NCBI RefSeq assembly: GCF_041276405.1
Contig: NZ_JBGGGT010000002.1
Location: forward strand, 434,001-498,000
DNA length: 64,000 nucleotides
Direction: 5' to 3'
Source of the DNA: Microvirga sp. TS319
GTDB taxonomy: Bacteria; Pseudomonadota; Alphaproteobacteria; Rhizobiales; Beijerinckiaceae
A model generated the notes under the pieces. That model saw only the letters and a program-made list of their open reading frames with translations, was not told the DNA's origin and ran no database searches. Made by a program: the position numbers and the translations under genes. Within the stretch, counting starts at the first letter, position 1. Each line of letters starts with the position of its first letter. Of this stretch, positions 19,338-27,205 are shown piece by piece.

Positions 19338-19443
19338 TGGAGCACCGAACGCAAAAGTGGGAACCGGTTTTGCGTGAAAAGATGCTCAAAAACAGAGACT
19401 GACAGCATCGGATGTGCGGGGCGATTTCACACCCGATGCTAGA
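19338..19443. repeat. RIME-like element variant plus extra GCATCGGATGTG palindrome
   Basis: The left part is GAGCACCGAACGCAAAAGTG, then GGAACCGGTTTTGCGTG, and ends at AAGATGCTC. The right part (19404-19441) has arms GCATCGGATGTG and CACACCCGATGC. It lies between phaA and phaB. Confidence 0.75.
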
Positions 19444-19494
19444 GCGTTCAAGGCAGCTTTTAGCGCTCAAGGCAGCTTTTAGCGCTCAAGGCAC
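19440..19494. repeat. Tandem duplication of the phaA 3' end across its stop codon
   Basis: On the plus strand the 19-bp unit (TTCAAGGCAGCTTTTAGCGC form) occurs two and a half times in a row. Each full copy contains TTA, the reverse complement of the phaA TAA stop, so the last codons and stop of phaA are duplicated downstream. It directly abuts the RIME-like copy. Confidence 0.8.
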
Positions 19495-20657
19495 ATGGCG
19501 ACACCCATGCCGCCGCCGATGCACAGGGTGGCGAGGCCCTTCTTCGCGTTGCGGCGGCCCATCTCGTGCAGCAGGGTCACCAGCACGCGCGCGCCGGATG
19601 CGCCGATGGGATGGCCGATCGCGATGGCGCCGCCGTTCACGTTCACGATGGACGGATCCCAGCCCATGTCCTTGTTGACCGCGAGCGCCTGGGCCGCGAA
19701 GGCCTCGTTGGCCTCGACGAGTTCAAGGTCGGAGACTTTCCAGCCCGCCTTTTCGAGCGCCTTGCGGGAGGCCGGGATCGGGCCCGTGCCCATGATGGCC
19801 GGATCGACGCCGGCGGTGGCCCAGGAGGCGATGCGGGCGAGCGGCGTGAGGCCGCGCTTCTGCGCTTCCGCCTCCGTCATCAGCACGACGGCCGCTGCGC
19901 CGTCATTGATGCCCGACGCGTTGCCGGCGGTGACCGTGCCGTCCTTCGAGAAGGCGGGTTTCAGCTTGGCGAGGCCTTCGAGGGTGGTGCCGGCGCGGAT
20001 GTATTCGTCGTTCTCCACGACGATGTCGCCCTTGCGGGTCGCGATGGTGACGGGCGTGATCTCGTCCTTGAAGCGGCCTTCCTTCTGCGCCGCCTCGGCC
20101 TTGTTCTGGGAGGCGGTAGCGAACTGGTCCTGCTCCTCGCGGGTCAGCTGCCAGCGTTGCGCCACGTTCTCGGCGGTGTTGCCCATGTGATAGCCGTTGA
20201 AGGCGTCCATGAGGCCGTCCTTGAGCATGGTGTCCATGAGCTTGAAGTCGCCCATCTTGGTGCCCGAGCGCATATGCGCGGCGTGTGGGGCGAGCGACAT
20301 GGATTCCTGGCCGCCGGCCACGATGATGTTGGCGTCGCCGTTGGCGATCTGCTGCAAGCCGATGGCCACCGTCCGCAGGCCCGAGCCGCAGAGCTGGTTG
20401 AGGCCCCAGGCGGTCTTTTCCTGCGGAACGCCCGCCGCCATGGCGGCCTGGCGGGCCGGGTTCTGGCCCTGAGCCGCAGTGAGGATCTGGCCGAGGATCA
20501 CCTCGTCCACCTCTTCGCCGCTCACCTTCGCGCGCTCGAGGGCGGCCTTGATGGCGATGGCGCCCAGCTCGTGGGCCGGCGTATTGGCGAAGGCGCCGTT
20601 GAAGGAGCCGACCGGCGTGCGCGCGGCGCCGACGATGACGATGCTGTCCTGGGCCAT
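19479..20657 (-). CDS. phaA: Acetyl-CoA C-acetyltransferase (beta-ketothiolase)
   Basis: This 392-residue biosynthetic thiolase condenses two acetyl-CoA to acetoacetyl-CoA, the first step of polyhydroxybutyrate synthesis. The acyl-accepting Cys90 lies in [11 protein letters not shown]. The C-terminal [20 protein letters not shown], and later CIGGGMG with the proton-transfer cysteine, are intact. Length and [21 protein letters not shown] start are canonical. It is divergent from phaR, the polyhydroxybutyrate regulator, and upstream of phaB. Confidence 0.96.
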   Translation of the reverse strand: MAQDSIVIVGAARTPVGSFNGAFANTPAHELGAIAIKAALERAKVSGEEVDEVILGQILTAAQGQNPARQAAMAAGVPQEKTAWGLNQLCGSGLRTVAIGLQQIANGDANIIVAGGQESMSLAPHAAHMRSGTKMGDFKLMDTMLKDGLMDAFNGYHMGNTAENVAQRWQLTREEQDQFATASQNKAEAAQKEGRFKDEITPVTIATRKGDIVVENDEYIRAGTTLEGLAKLKPAFSKDGTVTAGNASGINDGAAAVVLMTEAEAQKRGLTPLARIASWATAGVDPAIMGTGPIPASRKALEKAGWKVSDLELVEANEAFAAQALAVNKDMGWDPSIVNVNGGAIAIGHPIGASGARVLVTLLHEMGRRNAKKGLATLCIGGGMGVAMCLER

Positions 20658-20778
20658 TCCTCATCTCCTGTGCTGGATGTGTGAAAATAGATATGGCTGG
20701 TTCGATCAAAGCCCCAGCCCCTGCGATGTCAAGAACAGGATAAAGCAACTCAGGCATGCGGCCCTTAGACTTTTGGCG

Positions 20779-20807
20779 CTTTGATCGTGGGGCATAAGGC
20801 TTATAAT
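20779..20807 (+). promoter_or_regulatory. Candidate promoter of phaR
   Basis: A perfect TATAAT lies at 20802-20807, about 68 nt upstream of the phaR ATG. A weak -35-like CTTTGA/TTTGAT lies 16-17 nt before it. It is in the phaA-phaR divergent region, where PhaR itself would be expected to act. Confidence 0.4.
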
Positions 20808-20874
20808 CAGGAGCGGCCGCTGATCTCTTGGCGGGAACCCCGGCCACCGATCTGCAGGAGCGTATTGGGTCCAA

Positions 20875-21453
20875 ATGGCGACGGAAAATCAGCCGACTGT
20901 CATCAAGAAATATGCCAACCGCCGCCTCTATCACACCGGCACCTCGACCTATGTGACGCTGGAAGACCTGGCCGGCATGGTCCGCCAGGGCGAGGATTTC
21001 GTCGTCTACGATGCGAAGTCCGGCGAGGACATCACCCGCACGGTGCTGGCTCAGATCATCTTCGAGCAGGAGAACAAGGAAGGGCAGAACCTTCTGCCCG
21101 TCACCGTGCTGCGCCAGCTCATCCGCTTCTACGGCGACAGCATGCAGGCCCTTGTGCCCAGCTATCTCGAGTTTTCCATGAACAACCTGTCCCAGGAGCA
21201 GCAGAAGCTCCGGGATCAGATGGCCCAGGCTTTCGGCACCGGGGCCTTCCAGGCCATGGAGGAGCAGGTGCGCAAGAACATGAGCTTCTTCACCGAGGCC
21301 ATGCGCATGTTCGCGCCCTTCCCGCAGGGAGGCCCGGCCGCTTCCGGTCCGAAGACCCCATCGCCGCAGGTGGACGAGGCGAACGACCTGGACGCCCTCA
21401 AGCGCCAGATGGCCGACATGCAGGCCAAACTCGACAAGCTGGCGAACAAGTAA
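20875..21453 (+). CDS. phaR: Polyhydroxybutyrate synthesis repressor PhaR
   Basis: This 192-residue regulator senses polyhydroxyalkanoate granules and represses phasin and pha genes. The N-terminal DNA-binding domain begins IKKYANRRLYHTGTSTYVTL, followed by EDLAGMVRQG and FVVYDAKSGEDITR, diagnostic of PhaR. The middle segment (LIRFYGDSMQALVPSYLEFSM) is the granule-regulatory domain. A C-terminal coiled coil follows (DALKRQMADMQAKLDKL). It is divergent from phaA, the usual arrangement in alphaproteobacteria. Confidence 0.95.
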   Translation: MATENQPTVIKKYANRRLYHTGTSTYVTLEDLAGMVRQGEDFVVYDAKSGEDITRTVLAQIIFEQENKEGQNLLPVTVLRQLIRFYGDSMQALVPSYLEFSMNNLSQEQQKLRDQMAQAFGTGAFQAMEEQVRKNMSFFTEAMRMFAPFPQGGPAASGPKTPSPQVDEANDLDALKRQMADMQAKLDKLANK

Positions 21454-21459
21454 GCTCTT

Positions 21460-21762
21460 ATGCTCACCATACGTTTCACAGACGGAGCGGAGTGGTGGGT
21501 GTCGGGAAGAACCTTCGACTGACTTTTTCAGGCTGGACTGGACGCTGGAATCATCGCCCCAGAACAGGAGGCTTGGTGGCATAGCGCCAGCGCCAATGGC
21601 GGCTTGAGCTTTGCCCTTATGAAATCGAGTGAAGCGGAGGCGCTCGCTAAAGCTCTATGCAATACCGCAGAGAAGGAACTTTCGAAACTTCGAACGGTAC
21701 AGGATCCGATGCCTGAAGACAGGTTTTACGAGGATGGGCTTTTGAAGCTGTTAAAAGCCTGA
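21460..21762 (+). pseudogene. Small ORF interrupted by an in-frame TGA at codon 21
   Basis: Starting at ATG 21460, 6 nt after phaR, the frame reads 20 codons (MLTIRFTDGAEWWVSGRTFD), hits TGA at 21520-21522, and continues open in the same frame for about 79 codons to TGA 21760-21762. The second part reads LFQAGLDAGIIAPEQEAWW and ends MPEDRFYEDGLLKLLKA. Both parts look protein-like: acidic, helical, without the Arg/Pro/Ser bias of shadow frames. Base composition is lower in GC than its neighbours. It is most simply a gene of about 99 residues broken by one nonsense change. Translation restart at an internal ATG (MKSSEAEALAK) or read-through is possible. I do not recognise the family. Confidence 0.6.
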
Positions 21763-21768
21763 ATAGGA

Positions 21769-23382
21769 TCAGGCTCGTAGCTTTTGCGAAAGCGTCTGAG
21801 ACAGTCCGACCGCCTCCGGCTCCCCGAACAGGCTCCCTTCCAGATAATCGACGCCCCAGGCGGCGAGCAGCCGCGCGGTCGCTTCGTCGTCGACCCATTC
21901 GGCCGCGACGGCGATCCCCAAGTTTTGAGCCCGGTCCACGAGGGCGCGCACGAAAAGCCGGTCTTCGGTCGAGCGCTTGAGAGGCTGGATGAAGACGCCG
22001 TCCACTTTCAGTATGTCGAAGGGCATGTGGCGTAGGGATGACGGCGGGACGTGCCCCAGCCCGAAGCCCGAGAGCGACAGGCCGATTCCGATGGCCTTCA
22101 TGGCGTGGAGGCGGCCGAGAAGAGCCCCATCCGCGCCGAGCGCGATCTCGGGGACCTCGATCATCAGACGCGACTCGATTCCCGGCCGCGCGCCGAGATG
22201 GGCGGCGAGCATCGGCAGCCACTCCCCGTCCTTCAGGGTCGCCGGTGCGACGGGCAGGGCGAGACGCTGATGCGGATGGCCGGCAAGGTAATCCGCCGCC
22301 AGTTCCAGCATGCGTCCGTCCACGAGCAGGCTGAGATTGCCCTCCTCCAGGGCAGGGATGAAGCCGAGAGTGGTCGTCCGTCCGTCCGGACCGGCGACGG
22401 CTGTCGCGGCCTGCATCAGAACGGGGGTCCTGCCATAGGCGTCCACCATGGGGCGACAGGCCAGGGTCAGGCGCCGGTCGTTGAGGGCCGCTACCACGTC
22501 GAAGGAGGCGTTCTTGCTTCGCGCCGCGCGGAAGGCCGTGCGGGAATCGTAGAGCACGAAGGGCTGAGAGCCCGAATGGGCCGATTCGAGCGCCTGTTCG
22601 GCAAAGCGCAGCAGCTTGGCGGCCTTGAAGGTATGGTCGGGCGCACAGGCGGCCGCAATCGTCAGTTCGCCGGAGCAGTCCTTCAGGAGGCCCGCCACCC
22701 GCTTCATGGCGCCCGGAGCTTCCGCGGCCGGGCATCCGGTCAGGGTCAGGGCGAAGCGGCTCGGGCTCAAGGCGCCGAAATGATCCTGCCGCCGCATCAT
22801 GGGGCGGAGCTTGCGGGCGATGACGTCGAGGGCGTCCGCGCCGTCACCCTCCAGGGCCCCGACGATCAGGGTGCAGGTCTGCGAGATGCGAAGCGCCTCG
22901 TTGATGCCGTTCTGGATCTGCGCCAGCAGGCCGGAGCGGGCCTGGATCCGGGCCGGAAGGCAGATTTGGCCCGCATCGGCCCGCAGCAGGCCGCGGACGA
23001 AGGCGGGGCGCCCCTGGTCATCCGGTTGCCAGCGGCCCGTCTCCTCGACCATGAGCACCCGGTCGGGCGCGAGGCGGAGGGCATAGCGGGTCTCGAAGCT
23101 GCCGTCCGCGCCTGCTCCGGCCGCCATCGCGGCGCGGCGGTCGGGTCCGCTTTCCGGCTCGACGAGGTGGGAGAAGGCCTTGCCCGTGCGCGGCAGGTCC
23201 CGTGCCGGGAGGCCCAGGAGCGCGGTGGCATCCGGGCACCAGATGAGGGCGTCGGACAGGATATCCCAGGAATAGGCGGCGCCGGAATGAGAGGCGGGGC
23301 AGGCGATCCCGCCGTGACGTTGATGCGGGGTCCGGGGTGCTCCTCGAAAGATCCCCGCCCGGCCCGGCCGCTTCGTCGCCAT
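21769..23382 (-). CDS. PAS-GGDEF-EAL-type protein with degenerate catalytic motifs
   Basis: This 537-residue protein has a PAS-like N-terminus (SDALIWCPDATALLGLPARD, near residues 42-61), a GGDEF-like segment and an EAL-like domain (about 295-530). GGDEF is replaced by ALSPSRFALTLTG. The EAL signature after RPMVDAYGRTPV is MQAAT. The usual DDFGTGYSS is LSGFGLGHVPPSS, while FDILKVDGVFI survives. It should therefore lack both diguanylate cyclase and phosphodiesterase activity and may bind c-di-GMP or a partner protein instead. No membrane segment is seen. It is convergent with the broken small ORF. Confidence 0.8.
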   Translation of the reverse strand: MATKRPGRAGIFRGAPRTPHQRHGGIACPASHSGAAYSWDILSDALIWCPDATALLGLPARDLPRTGKAFSHLVEPESGPDRRAAMAAGAGADGSFETRYALRLAPDRVLMVEETGRWQPDDQGRPAFVRGLLRADAGQICLPARIQARSGLLAQIQNGINEALRISQTCTLIVGALEGDGADALDVIARKLRPMMRRQDHFGALSPSRFALTLTGCPAAEAPGAMKRVAGLLKDCSGELTIAAACAPDHTFKAAKLLRFAEQALESAHSGSQPFVLYDSRTAFRAARSKNASFDVVAALNDRRLTLACRPMVDAYGRTPVLMQAATAVAGPDGRTTTLGFIPALEEGNLSLLVDGRMLELAADYLAGHPHQRLALPVAPATLKDGEWLPMLAAHLGARPGIESRLMIEVPEIALGADGALLGRLHAMKAIGIGLSLSGFGLGHVPPSSLRHMPFDILKVDGVFIQPLKRSTEDRLFVRALVDRAQNLGIAVAAEWVDDEATARLLAAWGVDYLEGSLFGEPEAVGLSQTLSQKLRA

Positions 23383-23528
23383 CGCCCAATCCTCACCGCA
23401 CTCGCTACACGCCGGGGCAGGAAAGGCAGTGCCCGACCCCGTTGAAACTGATCGCCCAAGGATCGGGCCTCAGGCTTAACGAACTGTAAAAACAGAGGAA
23501 AAATCAGGGCCTTTGGGGATTGCGGGCA

Positions 23529-23560
23529 TAAAAAAACCGGCGCATTTCGCGCCGGTTCTT
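23529..23560 (-). terminator. Rho-independent terminator of rpmF
   Basis: On the minus strand AACCGGCGC-GAAAT-GCGCCGGTT is followed by TTTTT. It begins about 25 nt after the rpmF stop. Confidence 0.88.
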
Positions 23561-23581
23561 TTTGCTCGCATGCCGCGTGAA

Positions 23582-23767
23582 TTACGCGTCAGCCTTCACC
23601 TTCAGCACCTGACGACCGCGGTACATGCCGGTCTTCAGGTCGACGTGGTGAGGGCGGCGAAGCTCGCCGGAATCCTTGTCCTCGATATAAGTCGGGGCCT
23701 TCAAGGCATCGGCGGAGCGGCGCATGCCACGCCGCGAGGGCGACGTTTTTCTCTTAGGAACGGCCAT
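23582..23767 (-). CDS. rpmF: 50S ribosomal protein L32
   Basis: This 61-residue basic protein begins [20 protein letters not shown], the universal L32 start, followed by the alphaproteobacterial type [20 protein letters not shown] and a cysteine-free C-terminus (the zinc-less form). ATG 23767 was preferred over an upstream frame. It has its own terminator. Confidence 0.97.
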   Translation of the reverse strand: MAVPKRKTSPSRRGMRRSADALKAPTYIEDKDSGELRRPHHVDLKTGMYRGRQVLKVKADA

Positions 23768-23912
23768 TTCTCGTCTCCGGTCAAAAAAGCGGAGCGCCCG
23801 CTTAAGCCGGGGAACGCTCACATCTCAAACTTGATGAGGTTGCGCCTCATACAAGGTCTTGAAGCAAATATCCAGCCCTTTCCTGCATTGAAAGGCTTTT
23901 CATCGTCGCACG

Positions 23913-24692
23913 TCAGGGCTTCATGCATGCGCCGTAGGGCGCCGCCGCCGTCATCCGGGCCTGGAGCTGGCCGGCCAGGGCGCTCAGGCGCTTGGTCGGA
24001 CGGCTCGGGTTGCGCTTGAGCGGACTGGGCAGGGCCCGGGCGAGCAGGGCCGCTTCCCGGCGGGTCAGGTTCTTGGCCGATTTGCGAAAATATTTCTGCG
24101 CCGCCGCCTCGGCCCCGAAGACGCCCTCACCCCATTCGGCGACATTGAGATACACTTCCATCATCTGCCGCTTCGACCAGATCAGGTCGAGATAGAGGGC
24201 GACGGGGATCTCCAGTCCCTTGCGGATGTAGGAGCGGCTTGGCCAGAGGAACAGGTTCTTGGCTACCTGCATGGGAATGGTCGAGGCCCCCCGGGAAGGA
24301 CCGTCCTCGTCGGCGTCCTCCACCACCTCCCGAAGCGCGATCCAATCCACGCCGCCATGCTCGCAGAACCGGCTGTCCTCCGAGGTCATGACCGCGAGCG
24401 GCAGATGGGGCGAGATGTCGTCCAAGGGAACGTAGACCCGCTCCACGCTCCGAAGGGTGAGCCAGCGGCCGAGCATCAGCGTCGAGGCGGGAGGCACGAC
24501 CCAGTACAAAAGGCCTAGCCAAACGACGGCTCCGACCCATAAGAGGATAAGGCCGAGGCCGATTTGGACGAGGCGGCGGAAGAACCGGGCGGCCGAGACC
24601 GGCCGGGCCGGCCGCAGCGTCCATCTCCGGCCCGATCGTCCACCACCATTATCCTCGGACGGAGCGGCTGCTCCTTCCGAATTCGGGCTCAT
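23913..24692 (-). CDS. mtgA: Monofunctional biosynthetic peptidoglycan transglycosylase
   Basis: This GT51 glycosyltransferase of about 259 residues polymerises lipid II into glycan strands. One transmembrane helix (LVQIGLGLILLWVGAVVWLG) is near residues 40-60. The GT51 domain follows, with the catalytic glutamate in MTSEDSRFCEHGGVDW and the motifs GASTIPMQVAKNLFLWPSRS and KRQMMEVYLNVAEWG. ATG 24692 or 24695 gives MSPNSEGAAAPSED; a longer frame continues upstream but only antisense to ispA. The start codon overlaps that of the divergent ispA, so the two genes have no intergenic space. Confidence 0.93.
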   Translation of the reverse strand: MSPNSEGAAAPSEDNGGGRSGRRWTLRPARPVSAARFFRRLVQIGLGLILLWVGAVVWLGLLYWVVPPASTLMLGRWLTLRSVERVYVPLDDISPHLPLAVMTSEDSRFCEHGGVDWIALREVVEDADEDGPSRGASTIPMQVAKNLFLWPSRSYIRKGLEIPVALYLDLIWSKRQMMEVYLNVAEWGEGVFGAEAAAQKYFRKSAKNLTRREAALLARALPSPLKRNPSRPTKRLSALAGQLQARMTAAAPYGACMKP

Positions 24693-24693
24693 C

Positions 24694-25620
24694 ATGACGC
24701 CATCCACCAGCACTTTCGGCCTGCGGCTCAATGAGACCGCCAAGCTCATCGAAGCCAATCTCCAAGCCTTGCTAGCAGACAATGCCCGCGACGGCGAGAT
24801 TGCGCGGCCCGTCCGGCTGATGGCGGCGATGCGCCATGCGGTGCTCGGCGGCGGAAAGCGCCTGCGGCCTTTCCTGGCCATCGAGGCGGCGCGCCTCTTC
24901 GGCTTCGAGGGGCCAGGGGCCCTGCGCACGGGATCGGCGGTCGAGCTGCTGCACTGCTACTCCCTGGTGCACGACGATCTTCCCTCAATGGACGACGATG
25001 ATCTGCGACGCGGCCGCCCGACTGTGCACAAGGCCTTCGACGAGGCGACCGCGATTCTCGTCGGCGACGCCCTGCAGACCCTGGCCTTCGAGGTGCTGGC
25101 CGATCCCGAAACTGCCGCCGACGCGGCGGTGCGGTCCGAGCTCGTGCTGGGGCTTGCCCGCGCCTCGGGCGTCGGGGGCATGGTCGGCGGGCAGATGCTC
25201 GACCTGTCGGCGGAGGGCCGCTACGGCGCCGTCGCCATGGGGGAAGCCGAGGTGCGCCAGCTTCAGATGATGAAGACGGGCGCGATCCTCACCTACTCGG
25301 TGGAGGCAGGCGCAATCCTCGCCAAGGCTGACGAAAAGGCCCGCCGGAGCCTCGTCGAATACGGGCGCGCCCTGGGGGCGGCGTTCCAGGTGGCGGACGA
25401 TATCCTCGACCGCGAGGCCTCCGCGGAGGCGCTCGGCAAGCGCACCGGCAAGGATCAGGAGAAGGGCAAGGCCACGCTGGTCGACCTGCTCGGGATGGAC
25501 GGTGCGAAGCGCGAGTGCCGCCAGCTCGTCGACAGGGCGGATGCGGCGCTCGCCGGCTTCGGAGACGAGGCGCAGACCCTGCGCGATGCCGTGCGCTTCG
25601 TGGTCGAGCGCGAGGTTTAG
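24694..25620 (+). CDS. ispA: (2E,6E)-Farnesyl diphosphate synthase / polyprenyl synthetase
   Basis: This 308-residue trans-prenyltransferase condenses IPP with DMAPP and GPP to farnesyl diphosphate. The first aspartate-rich motif is HDDLPSMDDDDLRRG (near residues 93-107) and the second is QVADDILD. The GGGKRLRP substrate-binding motif is near residue 52, and MVGGQMLDL is present. ATG 24694 gives MTPSTSTFGLRLNE. The mtgA start overlaps it on the other strand. Its TAG stop is followed directly by AGCATCG, a RIME-edge remnant, and by a 15-bp triplication. Confidence 0.94.
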   Translation: MTPSTSTFGLRLNETAKLIEANLQALLADNARDGEIARPVRLMAAMRHAVLGGGKRLRPFLAIEAARLFGFEGPGALRTGSAVELLHCYSLVHDDLPSMDDDDLRRGRPTVHKAFDEATAILVGDALQTLAFEVLADPETAADAAVRSELVLGLARASGVGGMVGGQMLDLSAEGRYGAVAMGEAEVRQLQMMKTGAILTYSVEAGAILAKADEKARRSLVEYGRALGAAFQVADDILDREASAEALGKRTGKDQEKGKATLVDLLGMDGAKRECRQLVDRADAALAGFGDEAQTLRDAVRFVVEREV

Positions 25621-25656
25621 AGCATCGAGGTTTAAGCTATCGAGGTTTAAGCTCTT
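25612..25656. repeat. 15-bp triplication covering the ispA stop and the stop of the convergent exporter
   Basis: Three successive units GAGGTTTAGAGCATC, GAGGTTTAAGCTATC and GAGGTTTAAGCTCTT. The first contains the ispA TAG. The third contains TTA (25647-25649), the reverse complement of the exporter's TAA stop. Confidence 0.85.
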
Positions 25657-26561
25657 GCCGCCTCGCGCCGCCCGAGCCGGCGCGGCAGCTTCATCTCGCT
25701 CACGATGACGCCCGCGACGATCAGTGCCGCTCCGATGAGGGCGGCGGCGGGCAGGCGCTCGCCGTAGACGCGCCCGACGATTCCCGCCCAGACCGGCTCG
25801 CCCGCGTAGATCACCGTCGCGCGGGTCGGGGAGACCGTCTTCTGGGCCCAGTTCATCGCGAGCTGGATGCCAGCGCTCGCAAGGCCGAGGCCGACCGCGC
25901 TGAGGACGAGAAGCCACGAGGGTCCGGGCAGCGGCTCTCCGAGCGGCGCCATGAAACCCAGCGCGAGGCACGCGGTGACGGTGAGCTGCACCACCGTGAC
26001 CCGGCGCGCATCGACCTTCCCGGCAAAGCCGCCGATGAGAATGATCTCGGCCGAGATCGCAACGGCGCAGAGAAGCGTGACCAGTTCTCCGAGGCCGAAG
26101 CCGATGGCGGTTCCGTCCGGGCCCGCGAGCAGGGCGAGCCCGATGAACGCGAAGGTGATTCCCGTCCAGGCCATGATGCTCGGCGGCTTTTTCAGCACCA
26201 GCCATTGCAGGAGGGGCACGATGGGTACGTAGAGCGCCGTGATGAAGGCCGATTTGCTGCTGGGGATATATTGCAGCCCATAGGTTTGAAGCGTGTAGCC
26301 GAGGAAGATCGCGAGGCCGATCATCGCGCCCGCCCTGACCTCCAGCCATGTCAGACCGCGCAGCACGGGCGCCGCGACGAGCGCCATCGCGAGAGCCGCC
26401 GTGCCGAAGCGAAGCCCCACGAAGAACAGCGGACCGCTGACGCTCAGCGCGTTCTGGACCACCAGGAAGGTCGCGCCCCAGATGATCGTGACGAACACCA
26501 GCACCGCCTCGCTGCGGCTCAACGAGAGGGACGAGACGGAACGGGAAGGGACGGCGCTCAA
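25647..26561 (-). CDS. EamA/DMT-family transporter
   Basis: This protein of 304 residues has ten predicted helices and two EamA repeats: WGATFLVVQNALSVSGPLFF at the first helix, QYIPSSKSAFITALYVPIVP, and YAGEPVWAGIVGRVYGERLP in the second repeat. The start is probably TTG 26561 (LSAVPSRSVSS): GAGGAG lies 6 nt upstream of it and no ATG gives a sensible N-terminus. The frame stays open to 26717 but would begin with a polar stretch. It probably follows kup and the GNAT gene in one minus-strand run. The substrate is unknown. Confidence 0.86.
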   Translation of the reverse strand: MSAVPSRSVSSLSLSRSEAVLVFVTIIWGATFLVVQNALSVSGPLFFVGLRFGTAALAMALVAAPVLRGLTWLEVRAGAMIGLAIFLGYTLQTYGLQYIPSSKSAFITALYVPIVPLLQWLVLKKPPSIMAWTGITFAFIGLALLAGPDGTAIGFGLGELVTLLCAVAISAEIILIGGFAGKVDARRVTVVQLTVTACLALGFMAPLGEPLPGPSWLLVLSAVGLGLASAGIQLAMNWAQKTVSPTRATVIYAGEPVWAGIVGRVYGERLPAAALIGAALIVAGVIVSEMKLPRRLGRREAARA

Positions 26562-26638
26562 GACAGGCTCCTCGACAGACCCGCGTCGGTAGGAGCAATC
26601 GAGCGGTCGGTCAAGGCAGGCCGCGACCGCGGCGGCCG

Positions 26639-27187
26639 TCAGCGTGCTGCCGTGGACACCCAGAAGGACAGCTTGAGGCGGCCCGGCCGGGTCGGATGCG
26701 GGAAGCTGCCGCCCCAAACGCCCCCATTGGCGAGGATCACCTTGCGCGAGCCCTCGTTGTCGTCGTCGCAGGTGATCTGGACGCGGGCGAAGCCCTCGTC
26801 CCGGGCGACGGTTAGGATCCGGCGCAGGGCCTGCGTGGCGTAGCCGCGCCGCTGTTTCCAGGGGACGATGGAATAGCCGACATGGCCGTAGGCCGACGGG
26901 GCCAGCGCGGCGACGCCGCGTTCGAAGCGGAAGTTGATGCGCCCGCAGAATTCGCCGTCGCTGATCCAGAATTCATGCGCGGGCAGCCGCGGCACTTCGC
27001 TGCCGTCGGGTCGGCGGACCGTCGGGCTGTTGTAGAGCTCGTCCAGGAAGCGGGCGGGATCCGCTCTGAGCGCCGCCAGCTGCTCCCGGCCGTTATCGTG
27101 GTCCGAATTCGGCGACCAGCCCCTCGCAAGGGCCTGCTCATAGGCAGGCAGCCATGCGAGGCTCGGGCGAAGGAGAGCGATACTCAT
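26639..27187 (-). CDS. GNAT-family N-acetyltransferase
   Basis: This 182-residue single-domain acetyltransferase has acceptor-side motifs EFWISDGEFCGRINFRF and GHVGYSIVPWKQRRGYATQA, the acetyl-CoA pyrophosphate-binding loop, followed by a C-terminal CDDDNEGSRKVILANGG. The family acetylates amines of small molecules or proteins; the target is unknown. It lies 18 nt after kup on the same strand. Confidence 0.87.
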   Translation of the reverse strand: MSIALLRPSLAWLPAYEQALARGWSPNSDHDNGREQLAALRADPARFLDELYNSPTVRRPDGSEVPRLPAHEFWISDGEFCGRINFRFERGVAALAPSAYGHVGYSIVPWKQRRGYATQALRRILTVARDEGFARVQITCDDDNEGSRKVILANGGVWGGSFPHPTRPGRLKLSFWVSTAAR

Positions 27188-27205
27188 CTCTTACAAGGCG
27201 ATTCC

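Noticed and set aside
19097..19408. 103-codon minus-strand ORF between phaA and phaB
   Set aside because: Starts within a repeat and overlaps the phaB leader; no recognisable domain.
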